64,000 nt of DNA, taken from positions 46,128-110,127 of the forward strand of contig DDQN01000092.1 of assembly GCA_002342685.1 (NCBI GenBank). The letters are read 5' to 3'. Made by a program: the position numbers and the translations under genes. The notes below the pieces were generated by a model. It was not told where the DNA came from. It searched no databases and saw only the letters and a list, made by a program, of their open reading frames with translations. Each line of letters begins with the position of its first letter. The stretch's first letter is position 1. The DNA comes from Vibrio sp. UBA2441. GTDB taxonomy: Bacteria; Pseudomonadota; Gammaproteobacteria; Enterobacterales; Vibrionaceae. Shown piece by piece: positions 47,727 through 61,147 of the stretch.

Positions 47727-48443
47727 ATGACCATATATTTACCAGAGCTAGACACCAAGTTGCTCTCTTTTCCTGCTCCAGAAGAGGCTCTGGCTGAGCC
47801 AAATGGATTATTAGCTATGGGAGGAGACTTAAAGCCAGAGAGACTCATTCTGGCCTATCAGCATGGTATTTTCCCGTGGTATTCAATTGGTGAACCGATT
47901 CTTTGGTGGAGCCCGTCTCCCAGAGCTATATTTATTCCAAGGGAATTTAAACCAGCGCGAAGTCTAAAAAAATTTTTCCGTAAATCCGGCTATATAATTA
48001 GCATAAATTTAGCGACCTCAGAAGTTATACGTCAGTGTGCCAGTCAACGTGCCATTGAAGAAACATGGTTAGATAAAGAAATGCAACACGCTTATATTCG
48101 ACTTGCACAGCTGGGCCATTGTCACTCTATAGAAGTATGGGAGAATGAAACACTTATAGGTGGCCTGTATGGTGTTCATGTAGGCGGCACTTTTTGTGGT
48201 GAGTCAATGTTCAGTCGCAAAACCAATGCTTCTAAAATCGCATTGTGGGCTTTATGTGAGCACTTTACATTACACGGTGTGGAACTTATCGATTGTCAGG
48301 TATTAAACCCACATACAGAGTCACTAGGAGCACTGGAAATCAACCGGGACGACTATCTAACCAGATTAAACGAACATAAATTAAAAACCATCAGCCCGGA
48401 GTGCTTCCAAGCGCAGTGGCTGACTAAGCTCGGAGAGGAATGA
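47727..48443 (+). CDS. aat: Leucyl/phenylalanyl-tRNA-protein transferase
   Basis: N-degron enzyme that adds Leu or Phe to proteins starting with Lys or Arg, making them ClpS substrates. 238 residues. Conserved text: PNGLLAMGGDLKPERLILAYQHGIFPWYS, WWSPSPRAIFIP, EVWENETLIGGLYGVHVG-like motif, FCGESMFSRKTNASKIAL and LIDCQVLNPHTESLGA. First of an apparent aat-bpt-infA run; its stop abuts the next gene directly. Confidence 0.96.
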   Translation: MTIYLPELDTKLLSFPAPEEALAEPNGLLAMGGDLKPERLILAYQHGIFPWYSIGEPILWWSPSPRAIFIPREFKPARSLKKFFRKSGYIISINLATSEVIRQCASQRAIEETWLDKEMQHAYIRLAQLGHCHSIEVWENETLIGGLYGVHVGGTFCGESMFSRKTNASKIALWALCEHFTLHGVELIDCQVLNPHTESLGALEINRDDYLTRLNEHKLKTISPECFQAQWLTKLGEE

Positions 48444-49142
48444 GTGACACTCGAAAAGCAGCAAATTAAAATCGGATTATCTGCGCACAACCCATGTAAT
48501 TATCTAAAAAATCGCATGGAGCGGGTTGCCGTAGCACTTGATGACTCATTGCATAGCTCACAGGGGTATGAGTTATTGCTCGCCAATGGTTTCAGACGCA
48601 GTGGAGATACCATTTATACCCCCTATTGCGAAATGTGTAGTGCTTGTCAGGCGGTCAGATTATCTATTCCTGAATTTTATCCAAGCCGCAGTCAAAAAAG
48701 ATTATTGAAAAAGTCACGACAGCTTCGCTGGGAAATGAAAAAACAGATGGATCCTAACTGGTTTGATCTTTATAGCCTATATATTAATCAGCGGCACGCC
48801 GACGGCAGTATGTATCCCCCAAGAGAAGACGACTTTTTTACTTTTTCTTCATGCAGTTGGCTAGATACGCAATTTTTGCATATCTACGAAGATGATAAGT
48901 TACTCGGAATTGCCGTTACCGATATAATGCAAGATTGTGCCAGTGCATTTTATACCTTTTATGACCCTGAGCACCCTATTTCATTGGGGACTATTGGCGT
49001 TTTGTATCAAGCCGAATTTTGCCAGAAAATGCAAAAACAGTGGCTCTATTTGGGCTACCAGATTGACGAATGTCCAGCGATGAATTATAAAGTCCGCTTT
49101 CAACGCCATCAAAAGCTAGTAAATCAACGATGGCAAGGGTAG
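48444..49142 (+). CDS. bpt: Aspartate/glutamate leucyltransferase
   Basis: Adds Leu to N-terminal Asp or Glu, a second N-degron branch present in vibrios but absent from E. coli. 232 residues, R-transferase (ATE) fold. The N-terminal Cys cluster CSACQAVRLSIPEF and C-terminal GIAVTDIMQDCASAFYTFYDP, LGTIGVLYQ and CPAMNYKVRF are typical of Bpt. The start is GTG at 48444 immediately after the aat stop; the overlapping ATG at 48440 is in the wrong frame. GAGGAA at the end of aat serves as the ribosome site. Confidence 0.94.
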   Translation: MTLEKQQIKIGLSAHNPCNYLKNRMERVAVALDDSLHSSQGYELLLANGFRRSGDTIYTPYCEMCSACQAVRLSIPEFYPSRSQKRLLKKSRQLRWEMKKQMDPNWFDLYSLYINQRHADGSMYPPREDDFFTFSSCSWLDTQFLHIYEDDKLLGIAVTDIMQDCASAFYTFYDPEHPISLGTIGVLYQAEFCQKMQKQWLYLGYQIDECPAMNYKVRFQRHQKLVNQRWQG

Positions 49143-49220
49143 AATACCGCCCAACTTTATATTTCTAAATTTATCGGTATTGTAAGCCGCTAAAATTGCC
49201 TAATTTCTAAAGAGGATTAA

Positions 49221-49439
<219 letters not shown>

Positions 49440-49458
49440 TATTCACAGTACGAATGCA

Positions 49459-49493
49459 AAAAGAAAACGGAGCTTATAGCTCCGTTTTCTTTT
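49459..49493 (+). terminator. Terminator of infA
   Basis: 16-bp stem AAAAGAAAACGGAGCT / AGCTCCGTTTTCTTTT with loop TAT. The 3-prime arm is itself T-rich. Confidence 0.9.
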
Positions 49494-49532
49494 ATGTGTA
49501 AGCAAAGTCTCTTTGACCTGAGCTTAAGCAAA

Positions 49533-49566
49533 AAATAACCCCGCACGATTAAATGCGGGGTTATTT
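49533..49566 (-). terminator. Terminator of clpA
   Basis: 13-bp stem AAATAACCCCGCA / TGCGGGGTTATTT, loop of eight. Minus-strand sequence ends in TTATTTTTTGC. It lies 31 bases after the clpA stop. Confidence 0.92.
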
Positions 49567-49596
49567 GATTATTAGACTTAAGCTGGCATTCTGCTA

Positions 49597-51870
49597 TTAG
49601 TGAACGGGTTCTTCCTGTTCATTCAGGTAATGAAACTGAAGTTCATCTTTCTCAAGCTCCACTTTCACTGTACCGCCATTCACTAATGATCCAAACAGCA
49701 GCTCATTGGCTAACGGTTTCTTCAAGCTTTCCTGAATTACCCGTCCCATAGGGCGAGCTCCCATAGACTTATCGTAACCTTTACTCGCCAACCAGTGACG
49801 TGCATCTTCAGAGACTTCCAAGGAAACTCCTCTGGAGTCCAACTGTGCCTGTAGTTCGACAATGAACTTATCCACCACCTGATGAATAACGTGTTCGTCT
49901 AAGCTATTAAACCAAATGATATTATCTAATCGATTTCTAAACTCAGGGGTAAATACTTTCTTAATAACGGCCATGGCATCAAAACTATGATCTTGTTGAA
50001 TCAAACCAATCGATTTTTTCACCGTTTCAGCCACACCAGCGTTGGTGGTCATGACCAGAATAACATTACGAAAATCGGCTTTTCGACCATTGTTATCCGT
50101 CAATGTGCCGTTATCCATCACTTGTAATAATAAGTTAAAGATATCTGGGTGTGCCTTTTCAATCTCATCCAGTAATACAACCGCATGCGGGTGCTTAATT
50201 ACCGCATCAGTTAATAAGCCACCTTGATCGTACCCAACGTAACCCGGAGGAGCACCAATTAAGCGGCTCACTGAGTGACGTTCTCCATATTCAGACATAT
50301 CAAAGCGTAACAGTTCAATGCCTAACATTTTCGCGAGTTGTAAGGTAACTTCTGTTTTACCTACCCCAGTAGGGCCAGCAAACAAGAAAGAACCAACAGG
50401 TCGGTTATCTGAACCCAAACCAGCACGTGTTAGCTTTATCGCCTCGCTCAGTGCTTCAATCGCATCGTCTTGCCCAAATACCATCATCTTCATCTTATCA
50501 CTCAGTGATTGAAGAATATCCTTGTCAGAGGACGAGACGGACTTTTCTGGGATACGAGCCATTTTTGCTACCATGGCTTCAATATCCGCAACACCTACGG
50601 TTTTCTTACGTCGACTGGCCGGAGCAAGACGGCTTCTAGCGCCCGCTTCATCAATTACATCAATGGCTTTATCCGGTAAGTGACGCTCGTTGATATACTT
50701 GGCTGATAATTCTACTGCTGCTCTGAGTGCTTTATTGGTATAACGGACTTCATGATGCGCTTCGTATTTTGGCTTTAAGCCAATCAAAATCTTAGTGGTA
50801 TCATCCAAAGATGGCTCCACTACATCAATTTTTTGGAATCGCCGTGCAAGTGCACGTTCTTTCTCGAATACATTGCTGTACTCTTGATAAGTTGTCGACC
50901 CAATACAGCGTAACTTCCCGCTACTTAACAGAGGCTTAATCAGGTTAGCGGCATCCACTTGCCCACCTGAAGCCGCTCCCGCACCAATAATGGTATGGAT
51001 TTCATCAATAAAAAGAATCGCGTCATCTTCTTTTTCGAGCTGTTTAAGAATTGCCTTAAAGCGCTTCTCAAAGTCACCTCGATATTTTGTACCCGCTAAC
51101 AAAGAACCAATATCCAAGGAATAAATAACACTGTCTTGTATAACTTCAGGAACCTGACCTTCCACAATACGCCATGCCAACCCTTCAGCAATCGCAGTTT
51201 TACCAACGCCAGCTTCACCAACAAGGAGTGGGTTATTTTTCCTACGTCGGCACAGAACCTGGATGGTTCTTTCCAGTTCTTTATCACGACCAATCAGAGG
51301 ATCAATATGACCTTGTTTAGCGACAACATTCAAATTAGTAGCAAAAGATTCTAATCGTTCTTCAGCCGGAACATCCTCTGCAGGGGTATCACTTCCAAAA
51401 ACATCTGATGAAGAATCGTCATCACTGCTGTTTGAAGCTTTGCTGATCCCATGAGAAATATAGTTAACAATATCCAGACGGCTAACATCGTGTTTCTTAA
51501 GCAAGTACGCTGCATGGGATTCTTGTTCACTAAAAATAGCGACTAAAACATTAGCGCCAGAGACTTCGTTTCGACCAGATGATTGAACATGAAAAACCGC
51601 ACGTTGCAGCACTCTTTGAAAGCTCAATGTAGGTTGAGTTTCTCGAGTTTCATCATTATCAGGTATGAGAGGCGTTGTCTGATCGATAAAAGTGTCCAGT
51701 TCACTTTTCAATACATCGATATCAGCTTGACAGGCTTTTAGGGTTTCTCTTGCTGCTTCGTTATCAAGCAAGGCAAGTAACAGATGTTCTACAGTCATAA
51801 ACTCGTGTCGTTTATCACGTGCACGGGCAAAAGCACCGTTCAAACTCGTTTCTAATTCTTTATTTAGCAT
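49597..51870 (-). CDS. clpA: ATP-dependent Clp protease unfoldase ClpA
   Basis: Hexameric AAA+ unfoldase that feeds ClpP; with ClpS it degrades N-degron proteins. 757 residues from ATG at 51870, which has GGGAGG six bases upstream. N-terminal Clp repeat domain ([30 protein letters not shown]). D1 has Walker A GEAGVGKT and Walker [10 protein letters not shown]2 has Walker A GPTGVGKT and Walker [13 protein letters not shown] ClpP-docking IGL loop is present (SIGLIQQ). In-frame upstream start at 51957 lies within clpS and is rejected. Confidence 0.97.
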   Translation of the reverse strand: MLNKELETSLNGAFARARDKRHEFMTVEHLLLALLDNEAARETLKACQADIDVLKSELDTFIDQTTPLIPDNDETRETQPTLSFQRVLQRAVFHVQSSGRNEVSGANVLVAIFSEQESHAAYLLKKHDVSRLDIVNYISHGISKASNSSDDDSSSDVFGSDTPAEDVPAEERLESFATNLNVVAKQGHIDPLIGRDKELERTIQVLCRRRKNNPLLVGEAGVGKTAIAEGLAWRIVEGQVPEVIQDSVIYSLDIGSLLAGTKYRGDFEKRFKAILKQLEKEDDAILFIDEIHTIIGAGAASGGQVDAANLIKPLLSSGKLRCIGSTTYQEYSNVFEKERALARRFQKIDVVEPSLDDTTKILIGLKPKYEAHHEVRYTNKALRAAVELSAKYINERHLPDKAIDVIDEAGARSRLAPASRRKKTVGVADIEAMVAKMARIPEKSVSSSDKDILQSLSDKMKMMVFGQDDAIEALSEAIKLTRAGLGSDNRPVGSFLFAGPTGVGKTEVTLQLAKMLGIELLRFDMSEYGERHSVSRLIGAPPGYVGYDQGGLLTDAVIKHPHAVVLLDEIEKAHPDIFNLLLQVMDNGTLTDNNGRKADFRNVILVMTTNAGVAETVKKSIGLIQQDHSFDAMAVIKKVFTPEFRNRLDNIIWFNSLDEHVIHQVVDKFIVELQAQLDSRGVSLEVSEDARHWLASKGYDKSMGARPMGRVIQESLKKPLANELLFGSLVNGGTVKVELEKDELQFHYLNEQEEPVH

Positions 51871-51919
51871 AAGGACCTCCCGCAAAGAGCAGCCTATGTT
51901 GAAATGGTTATTGCATTCG

Positions 51920-52240
51920 TTACGCCTTTTCCATTGTACATAACAGCGGATGCTCATTTTCCTTTGAGTACATAGTGACTTGCATCACTTTTGTCTCTGC
52001 AATTTCAGCCGAATAAGTGCCACAAATTGCTTTCCCTTCATAATGCACTTTAAGCATTACCTGTGTTGCCTTCTCCAAGTCCATGGAAAAGAATTTATCA
52101 AGAATTTCAATCACAAAATCCATGGGTGTATAGTCATCGTTGTTCAATATCACACTATACATCGACGGTGGTTTTACTTTTGTTTCTTCTTTCTCCAGCA
52201 GATCTGAGTCTGGAGTCACCCATTCGTATTGTTTACTCAT
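51920..52240 (-). CDS. clpS: ClpA adaptor protein ClpS (N-recognin)
   Basis: Adaptor that recognises N-terminal Leu, Phe, Trp or Tyr and delivers substrates to ClpA. 106 residues. The degron pocket residues are in place: N34, D35, D36, T38, M40 and H66, numbered exactly as in E. coli. The disordered N-terminal tail (about 1-25) that engages ClpA is present. Followed by clpA after 49 bases in one operon, and divergent from cspD. Confidence 0.97.
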   Translation of the reverse strand: MSKQYEWVTPDSDLLEKEETKVKPPSMYSVILNNDDYTPMDFVIEILDKFFSMDLEKATQVMLKVHYEGKAICGTYSAEIAETKVMQVTMYSKENEHPLLCTMEKA

Positions 52241-52638
52241 TGTTTTTCATATTTGAAAAGCAAGAAAATAACTTTTCTTTAACTTAGAGACTAATTCACC
52301 AATTGTATCCCTGCAAATAAAACTTTACCATCTTTTAAATTCCATCTTGCAATCGCTCAAAAGCTAATCAAATAAGGACTTATTCATTTTAGAGTGCATA
52401 ACTTTGCATAGCAGATCACAAAGTTAGAAAAATGTTAATCTTAAAGGTGAGTTGTTGTAATTTTTGTATCTTTTTATTGTAAAAAAGTATTGACTGGAGC
52501 ATCTCATTGGCTAAATTGTGTGCTGTAGTGATTAAAATTTGGCAGCGTCTGAATTGATATTCACTCATTTCCAGTATGAAAGCACCTTTTCGTTCTGGAT
52601 AACAACTTCAGTTAAAAATGCAATGAGGGATGTATAGC
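52241..52638. promoter_or_regulatory. Divergent clpS/cspD control region
   Basis: 398 AT-rich bases without a gene. It must hold promoters for clpS-clpA and cspD and probably a cspD leader. I see no riboswitch, operator palindrome or terminator that I would defend. A reading ATGAAAGCACC.. at 52576 stops after eight codons. Confidence 0.35.
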
Positions 52639-52860
52639 ATGGCTACCGGTATAGTTAAATGGTTCAACAACGCCAAAGGATTTGGATTTATTTGCCCAGA
52701 AGGTGAAGATGGCGATATCTTTGCACATTACTCGACAATTCAGATGGACGGTTACCGAACTCTGAAAGCGGGTCAGCAAGTATCTTACGAAGTTGAACAA
52801 GGCCCCAAAGGCTATCATGCAAGTGCAGTTGTACCTATCGAAGGTCAGCTAGCAAAATAA
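52639..52860 (+). CDS. cspD: Cold-shock-like protein CspD
   Basis: Single cold-shock domain, 73 residues. RNP1 is KGFGFI and RNP2 is DIFAHY, so it binds single-stranded nucleic acid. In E. coli CspD is a stationary-phase and persister-linked replication inhibitor, not a cold-induced protein. Start is ATG at 52639 after GAGGGATG; a further ATG nine bases upstream is unlikely. Divergent from clpS as in enterobacteria. Confidence 0.93.
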   Translation: MATGIVKWFNNAKGFGFICPEGEDGDIFAHYSTIQMDGYRTLKAGQQVSYEVEQGPKGYHASAVVPIEGQLAK

Positions 52861-52893
52861 TAACGCTGCCATAGAAGTAGTAGATTATATATG

Positions 52894-52921
52894 AAAGAAC
52901 CCGCATAAGAGCGGGTTCTTT
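52894..52921. terminator. Terminator between cspD and icd
   Basis: Stem AAAGAACCCGC / GCGGGTTCTTT with loop ATAAGA. On the plus strand it continues TATTTATC; convergent genes share it. Confidence 0.88.
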
Positions 52922-52942
52922 ATTTATCAATAATGCTTTAAA

Positions 52943-55475
<2,533 letters not shown>

Positions 55476-56156
55476 ATGTCATCTCGTTTGCAGGGCAACA
55501 ATACCCGCAAATTTTCACCCTCTCAGCCAACCCATTTAAAACGTAAATCAAACAAAGGGAGCAGCAAAAATAGAGACAAAAAACGCTCAGTCAAAAAAGC
55601 GATATCTGCGGCAGAGAGAAAAGTTATCTTGTTTAACAAACCCTACGATACGCTGAGTCAATTTACGGATGGTGACGGCCGCAAAACACTGGCTGACTTT
55701 ATTCCAATAAAAGAAGTTTACGCTGCAGGTCGTCTGGACAGAGATAGCGAAGGCTTAATGATTTTAACCAATGACGGTATTTTACAAGCCAAATTAACCC
55801 AACCTAGCTCTAAATCACCAAAAACCTATTGGGTTCAAGTGGAAGGCGCACCTCAAGAGTCAGACCTAGATAAACTCAGACAAGGTGTAGAACTAAAAGA
55901 CGGCTTAACACTACCCGCAACGGTTGAGTTAATAGCAACACCAGACGTATGGAGCCGTGAGCCCCCTGTACGATTCCGTGCCGCTATCCCAACCACGTGG
56001 TTAGCGATTACCATTATAGAAGGAAGAAACAGACAAGTTCGCAGAATGACCGCTCACATTGGTTTCCCTACGTTAAGATTAATTCGCTACTCTATAGGCG
56101 AGCACTCTTTAGGCACTTTATCATCCGGGGAATGGACGTTGTTAGGTGACCAATAA
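55476..56156 (+). CDS. rluE: 23S rRNA pseudouridine synthase RluE
   Basis: Isomerises U2457 (E. coli numbering) in 23S rRNA. 226 residues from ATG at 55476, with AAGG nine bases upstream. The first 50 residues are a basic tail rich in Lys and Arg, like the E. coli protein. The RsuA-family catalytic motif is [10 protein letters not shown] with the catalytic Asp; [21 protein letters not shown] and [23 protein letters not shown] are family signatures. No S4 domain. Monocistronic. Confidence 0.93.
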   Translation: MSSRLQGNNTRKFSPSQPTHLKRKSNKGSSKNRDKKRSVKKAISAAERKVILFNKPYDTLSQFTDGDGRKTLADFIPIKEVYAAGRLDRDSEGLMILTNDGILQAKLTQPSSKSPKTYWVQVEGAPQESDLDKLRQGVELKDGLTLPATVELIATPDVWSREPPVRFRAAIPTTWLAITIIEGRNRQVRRMTAHIGFPTLRLIRYSIGEHSLGTLSSGEWTLLGDQ

Positions 56157-56209
56157 CTTGGTGACACCATAGATAGAAAAGTCCGGTCAGATACAAAGCA
56201 GGACAGATA

Positions 56210-57148
56210 TTAGCCCTGCATTCTCTTTGTCACAAACATAGCCAGCGTACGAACACTGAGATAAGCAATAAACAGGTTAGCCCCAATAAACACCGGTATT
56301 GAAATCAATTGCGCTGCATGCACACCAGCAAGCGCAAGTTTCAAACCGCTAACCGTTGCTGCTGCAACACCAAAGGTATAAGCCCAGTACGACGGAGCAA
56401 AGGGCTCAGCGCCTAGCCATTTACCTAATCGAATACCAAGCAAAAGTTGATAGACTCCATATCCCCACAACATTAAAATCCAGTGGTTATCACTTCCGGG
56501 ATTGATGGAGAGCCAAGCCATCGCGCACACCACAGGTGGAGCGAACTGAATACCAAGCAATGGACGTTGTGCTGAAGGTAACTCTTGAGCTTGCCAGAGG
56601 CGTTGAATAATTAACGATTCCAATGCCAGCCATGAAAACATACCTGCGCCCAAAAACAACCATCCCCAGTCTGAATGCCCAAGAGCACCAAGTGCAGCAG
56701 CGCTGGTGAAGTTACCGGCAACGGTAGGCAGATATAACGTAGGCACGGAGTCCATTTTATTCCGGCCGCCTTTCCAAAGTGAACCGTTATGCCAGAGTGA
56801 AAAAGCCAAGTGCCATATGATACCGGCTATCGTTAAGCCCCAAGCTAGCGAACGCGAATAAGGTATTACAGCCAGTACAATGAGCAAGGTTGATACACCT
56901 ATCAAAGCTGGTGTACTACCTTGCACAGGATGTCGAAATTCCCGGCCAATTAAAACAGGATGGCGTATCGCTTGTGTGATGTAGACGATAAGTAAAATTA
57001 GCCATACCAGCATAGCGATTATCAGCAAGCCTTCGCCAATGATTGCCGGCGCACCCCAGAGTGAGTGTGCGACGCGCCAAGCCTGCCCCAGACCAGAAAG
57101 TCCAAGCACAATGCCAAAATAGGATGCAGGAAGAGTTGTGTGAGACAT
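56210..57148 (-). CDS. tehA: TehA/SLAC1-family membrane transporter
   Basis: Inner-membrane protein of 312 residues with about ten helices, in the tellurite-resistance/dicarboxylate (TDT) family with plant SLAC1. Clear similarity to E. coli TehA: LPASYFGIVLGLSGLGQAWR, REFRHPVQGS, LYLPTVAGNFTSAAALGALGH, FLGAGMFSWLALESLIIQRL and APSYWAYTFGVAA. TehA passes anions; tellurite resistance in E. coli appears only when overexpressed. No tehB methyltransferase adjoins. Confidence 0.9.
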   Translation of the reverse strand: MSHTTLPASYFGIVLGLSGLGQAWRVAHSLWGAPAIIGEGLLIIAMLVWLILLIVYITQAIRHPVLIGREFRHPVQGSTPALIGVSTLLIVLAVIPYSRSLAWGLTIAGIIWHLAFSLWHNGSLWKGGRNKMDSVPTLYLPTVAGNFTSAAALGALGHSDWGWLFLGAGMFSWLALESLIIQRLWQAQELPSAQRPLLGIQFAPPVVCAMAWLSINPGSDNHWILMLWGYGVYQLLLGIRLGKWLGAEPFAPSYWAYTFGVAAATVSGLKLALAGVHAAQLISIPVFIGANLFIAYLSVRTLAMFVTKRMQG

Positions 57149-57286
57149 AGTTTTCTCTTGGGTGGATTAAGAGGGTTACAGTATAAATATAGTTTCAGAG
57201 CAAAAGGCTCAATTTCTTTCAGTATAAGAATGCATAGCCGTCAGTGCACACAAATAACGTCGCACCGATACCAATACTGCCTGAGC

Positions 57287-57556
57287 TTATTCTCCTTCCA
57301 TAAATCCTAACTCAGGAAGCATACTCAGGTGATTGGTATAGCGTTTCAAATTAAACTCTGCACCATTTTTCATCACATCAAAAACTTCTACAGAGAGTGC
57401 ACAAGCCATCAATGCAACCGCATCTTCTCTTGATGTCCCTGTCATCACTAATCGCATTAGCGTTTCTTTCGCCTGAATAGGCTCACCATCTTCTAACTGG
57501 TTTTCTATTGTTTCGATTAACACTGACTCATCGATAAAATCTTTATGTTCACTCAT
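57287..57556 (-). CDS. Conserved hypothetical protein (89 residues)
   Basis: Small acidic all-helical protein, no membrane segment or signal. Not recognised. Text such as ESVLIETIENQLEDGEPIQAKETLMRLVMTGTSREDAVALMACALSVEVFDVMKNG suggests two or three helices. Start at 57556. It is divergent from mnmA across 191 bases and follows no partner gene, so nothing links it to a pathway. The frame is fully open with a normal composition and no overlap, which supports it as real. Confidence 0.65.
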   Translation of the reverse strand: MSEHKDFIDESVLIETIENQLEDGEPIQAKETLMRLVMTGTSREDAVALMACALSVEVFDVMKNGAEFNLKRYTNHLSMLPELGFMEGE

Positions 57557-57747
57557 TAACTTTGCCTTATAAGTACTTTGGCCGAACTATGACATAAAGT
57601 ATCAGGCAAATGCGATTCTTTTTCTCTAATCCGCCAACTTTTACACGCTATCCACACCACAAAAACTGTGAACGGTGTCTCGGAACTGTAACCTTGAAAT
57701 AGTTTCTGGTAGAATCAGCGCCCGTGTATAAATAGTGGTATAAACCA

Positions 57748-58860
57748 ATGTCTGATAACAGCAATAAGAAAGTCATTGTCGGCATGTCCGGTGGTGTAGA
57801 CTCCTCCGTTTCAGCGTATCTTCTTCAACAACAGGGCTATCAGGTAGAAGGCCTGTTCATGAAAAACTGGGAAGAAGATGACGGTGAAGAGTATTGTACG
57901 GCGGCAGAAGACCTCGCTGACGCACAAGCGGTTTGTGACAAACTGGGTATTTATTTACACACAATCAATTTTGCAGCTGAGTATTGGGACAACGTTTTTG
58001 AGTATTTCTTAGAGGAATACAAAGCGGGGCGCACACCAAATCCAGATATTCTTTGTAACAAAGAAATTAAATTCAAAGCGTTTTTAGAATTTGCGGATGA
58101 AGTTTTGGACGCAGATTATATCGCTATGGGCCATTACGTTCGTCGCACTTTTCCTGAAAACGGAGAATTACCACAAATGTTGCGTGGACTAGACTCGAAT
58201 AAAGATCAAAGTTATTTTCTCTACACACTGAGTCATGAACAAATAAGCCGAAGCCTGTTCCCTGTCGGTGAACTGGAGAAGCCTGAAGTAAGACGAATCG
58301 CCGAAGAACAAGATTTGATCACGGCGAAAAAGAAAGACTCTACCGGTATCTGTTTTATCGGTGAACGTAAATTTACCGAGTTTTTATCACGTTACTTGCC
58401 AGCACAACCGGGCAAAATTCAAACGCCAGAAGGTAAAGAAATCGGTGAGCATCAAGGCTTAATGTACCACACTCTAGGACAGCGAAAAGGCCTGCATATC
58501 GGTGGACAGAAAGGCGGTGGCGGTAGCGAAGAACCTTGGTATGTTGCTGAAAAAGATCTCAAACGTAATGTACTCATCGCAGTACAAGGGGCAGATCACC
58601 CTCTTCTTAAGTCCACAGGTCTAATTGCCTCTCAATTACATTGGGTAGATCGCGTAGCTATTTCACAACCAATGAGCTGTACTGTAAAAACACGTTATCG
58701 TCAAAGTGATATTCCATGTACAATCATCCCAATTGACGATGAAAACATTAAAGTTATCTTTGATGACCCACAGGTAGCCGTGACCCCCGGACAATCTGCG
58801 GTATTTTATAAAGATGATGTCTGCCTCGGTGGCGGAATCATTGAGAAAAAAATCTCATAA
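57748..58860 (+). CDS. mnmA: tRNA-specific 2-thiouridylase MnmA
   Basis: Makes s2U34 in the anticodon of Lys, Glu and Gln tRNAs, taking sulfur from the IscS-Tus relay. 370 residues. PP-loop motif GMSGGVDSS (12-20) binds ATP; catalytic cysteines are C103 ([12 protein letters not shown]) and C202 (GICFIGER). The central and C-terminal beta domains are complete. First gene of mnmA-hflD-purB, with a 22-base gap to hflD. Confidence 0.97.
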   Translation: MSDNSNKKVIVGMSGGVDSSVSAYLLQQQGYQVEGLFMKNWEEDDGEEYCTAAEDLADAQAVCDKLGIYLHTINFAAEYWDNVFEYFLEEYKAGRTPNPDILCNKEIKFKAFLEFADEVLDADYIAMGHYVRRTFPENGELPQMLRGLDSNKDQSYFLYTLSHEQISRSLFPVGELEKPEVRRIAEEQDLITAKKKDSTGICFIGERKFTEFLSRYLPAQPGKIQTPEGKEIGEHQGLMYHTLGQRKGLHIGGQKGGGGSEEPWYVAEKDLKRNVLIAVQGADHPLLKSTGLIASQLHWVDRVAISQPMSCTVKTRYRQSDIPCTIIPIDDENIKVIFDDPQVAVTPGQSAVFYKDDVCLGGGIIEKKIS

Positions 58861-58882
58861 ATTAATTCAATAGGAGTTTTAC

Positions 58883-59500
58883 GTGGCTAATTCACTTTAT
58901 GATCGTACTATCGCTTTTGCAGGTATCTGTCAGGCGGTTGCACTCGTGCAACAAGTAGCAAAAGACGGTTATTGTGATACGAACGCGTTTGAAACATCTG
59001 TTAAGGCCATTATTAATACCAACCCAAGCAATACAATAAATGTTTTTGGCCATGAGTCAGATCTTAAACTTGGGTTGGAATGCATGGTGAAAGGAATTGA
59101 TAGCAGCCCTGCTGGAAGTGAAATCACCCGCTATATTATTAGCCTGATGGCGCTGGAGCGTAAACTCAGTGAGAAGCCAGAAGCAATGTCTCAACTTGGC
59201 GAGCGAATTCAAATGATCGAGCGTCAAACTGACCATTTCGATCTGTTTGACGAACAGATGATCAGTAACATTGCCAGTATCTATCTGGATGTAATTAGCC
59301 CAGCAGGACCGCGCATACAAGTAACCGGAACCCCTTCGGTATTACAGCAAACCACCAACCAACACAAAGTTCGAGCTCTGCTCCTGTCTGGAATTCGCAG
59401 CACCGTTCTTTGGCGTCAAGTTGGAGGCAAGCGCCGCCACATGGTCTTTGGCCGCAAGAAGATGCTCGAACAAGCTCAAATTTTGCTAGCAAGAATTTAA
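58883..59500 (+). CDS. hflD: HflD homologue
   Basis: Helical peripheral membrane protein of 205 residues. In E. coli HflD affects lambda lysogenisation by interacting with CII; its normal role is unclear. The family N-terminus [22 protein letters not shown] and the C-terminal [31 protein letters not shown] are plain. Start is GTG at 58883 with TAGGAG seven bases upstream. It lies between mnmA and purB, the arrangement found across gammaproteobacteria. Confidence 0.94.
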   Translation: MANSLYDRTIAFAGICQAVALVQQVAKDGYCDTNAFETSVKAIINTNPSNTINVFGHESDLKLGLECMVKGIDSSPAGSEITRYIISLMALERKLSEKPEAMSQLGERIQMIERQTDHFDLFDEQMISNIASIYLDVISPAGPRIQVTGTPSVLQQTTNQHKVRALLLSGIRSTVLWRQVGGKRRHMVFGRKKMLEQAQILLARI

Positions 59501-60910
<1,410 letters not shown>

Positions 60911-60935
60911 TCACTTTTATTGTTTCATGTATATC

Positions 60936-60966
60936 AAAAAGGTCGCAACGAAATTGCGACCTTTTT
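60936..60966 (+). terminator. Terminator of mnmA-hflD-purB
   Basis: Stem AAAAAGGTCGCAA / TTGCGACCTTTTT with loop CGAAA; 25 bases past the purB stop. Confidence 0.93.
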
Positions 60967-61041
60967 ATTACTCACTCGTTCCCCTTATACCTATTCTACT
61001 AATTATATGATCAAGCAAAATGACCTCGATGGCGTGAACAT

Positions 61042-61063
61042 AAATGGCCATGGAAGGCCATTT
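61042..61063. repeat. Hairpin repeat AAATGGCC / GGCCATTT
   Basis: 8-bp arms around ATGGAA, in the gap between purB and the chemoreceptor gene. Flanking text (TGGCGTGAACAT before and ACAGGACGTCTTGAGCGG after) has the feel of a family of short intergenic repeats in marine gammaproteobacteria, from memory and unverified. Confidence 0.4.
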
Positions 61064-61147
61064 CTAAGCGCACAGGACGTCTTGAGCGGTTCATAGAATA
61101 GAGTTAATTTTGATCCCTAAATTAAGCTGATTGATATTGCTCGCAGT

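Noticed and set aside
57640..57662. TATCCACA near 57650 as another DnaA box
   Set aside because: First base is C, so it is not a full consensus match, and it is single.
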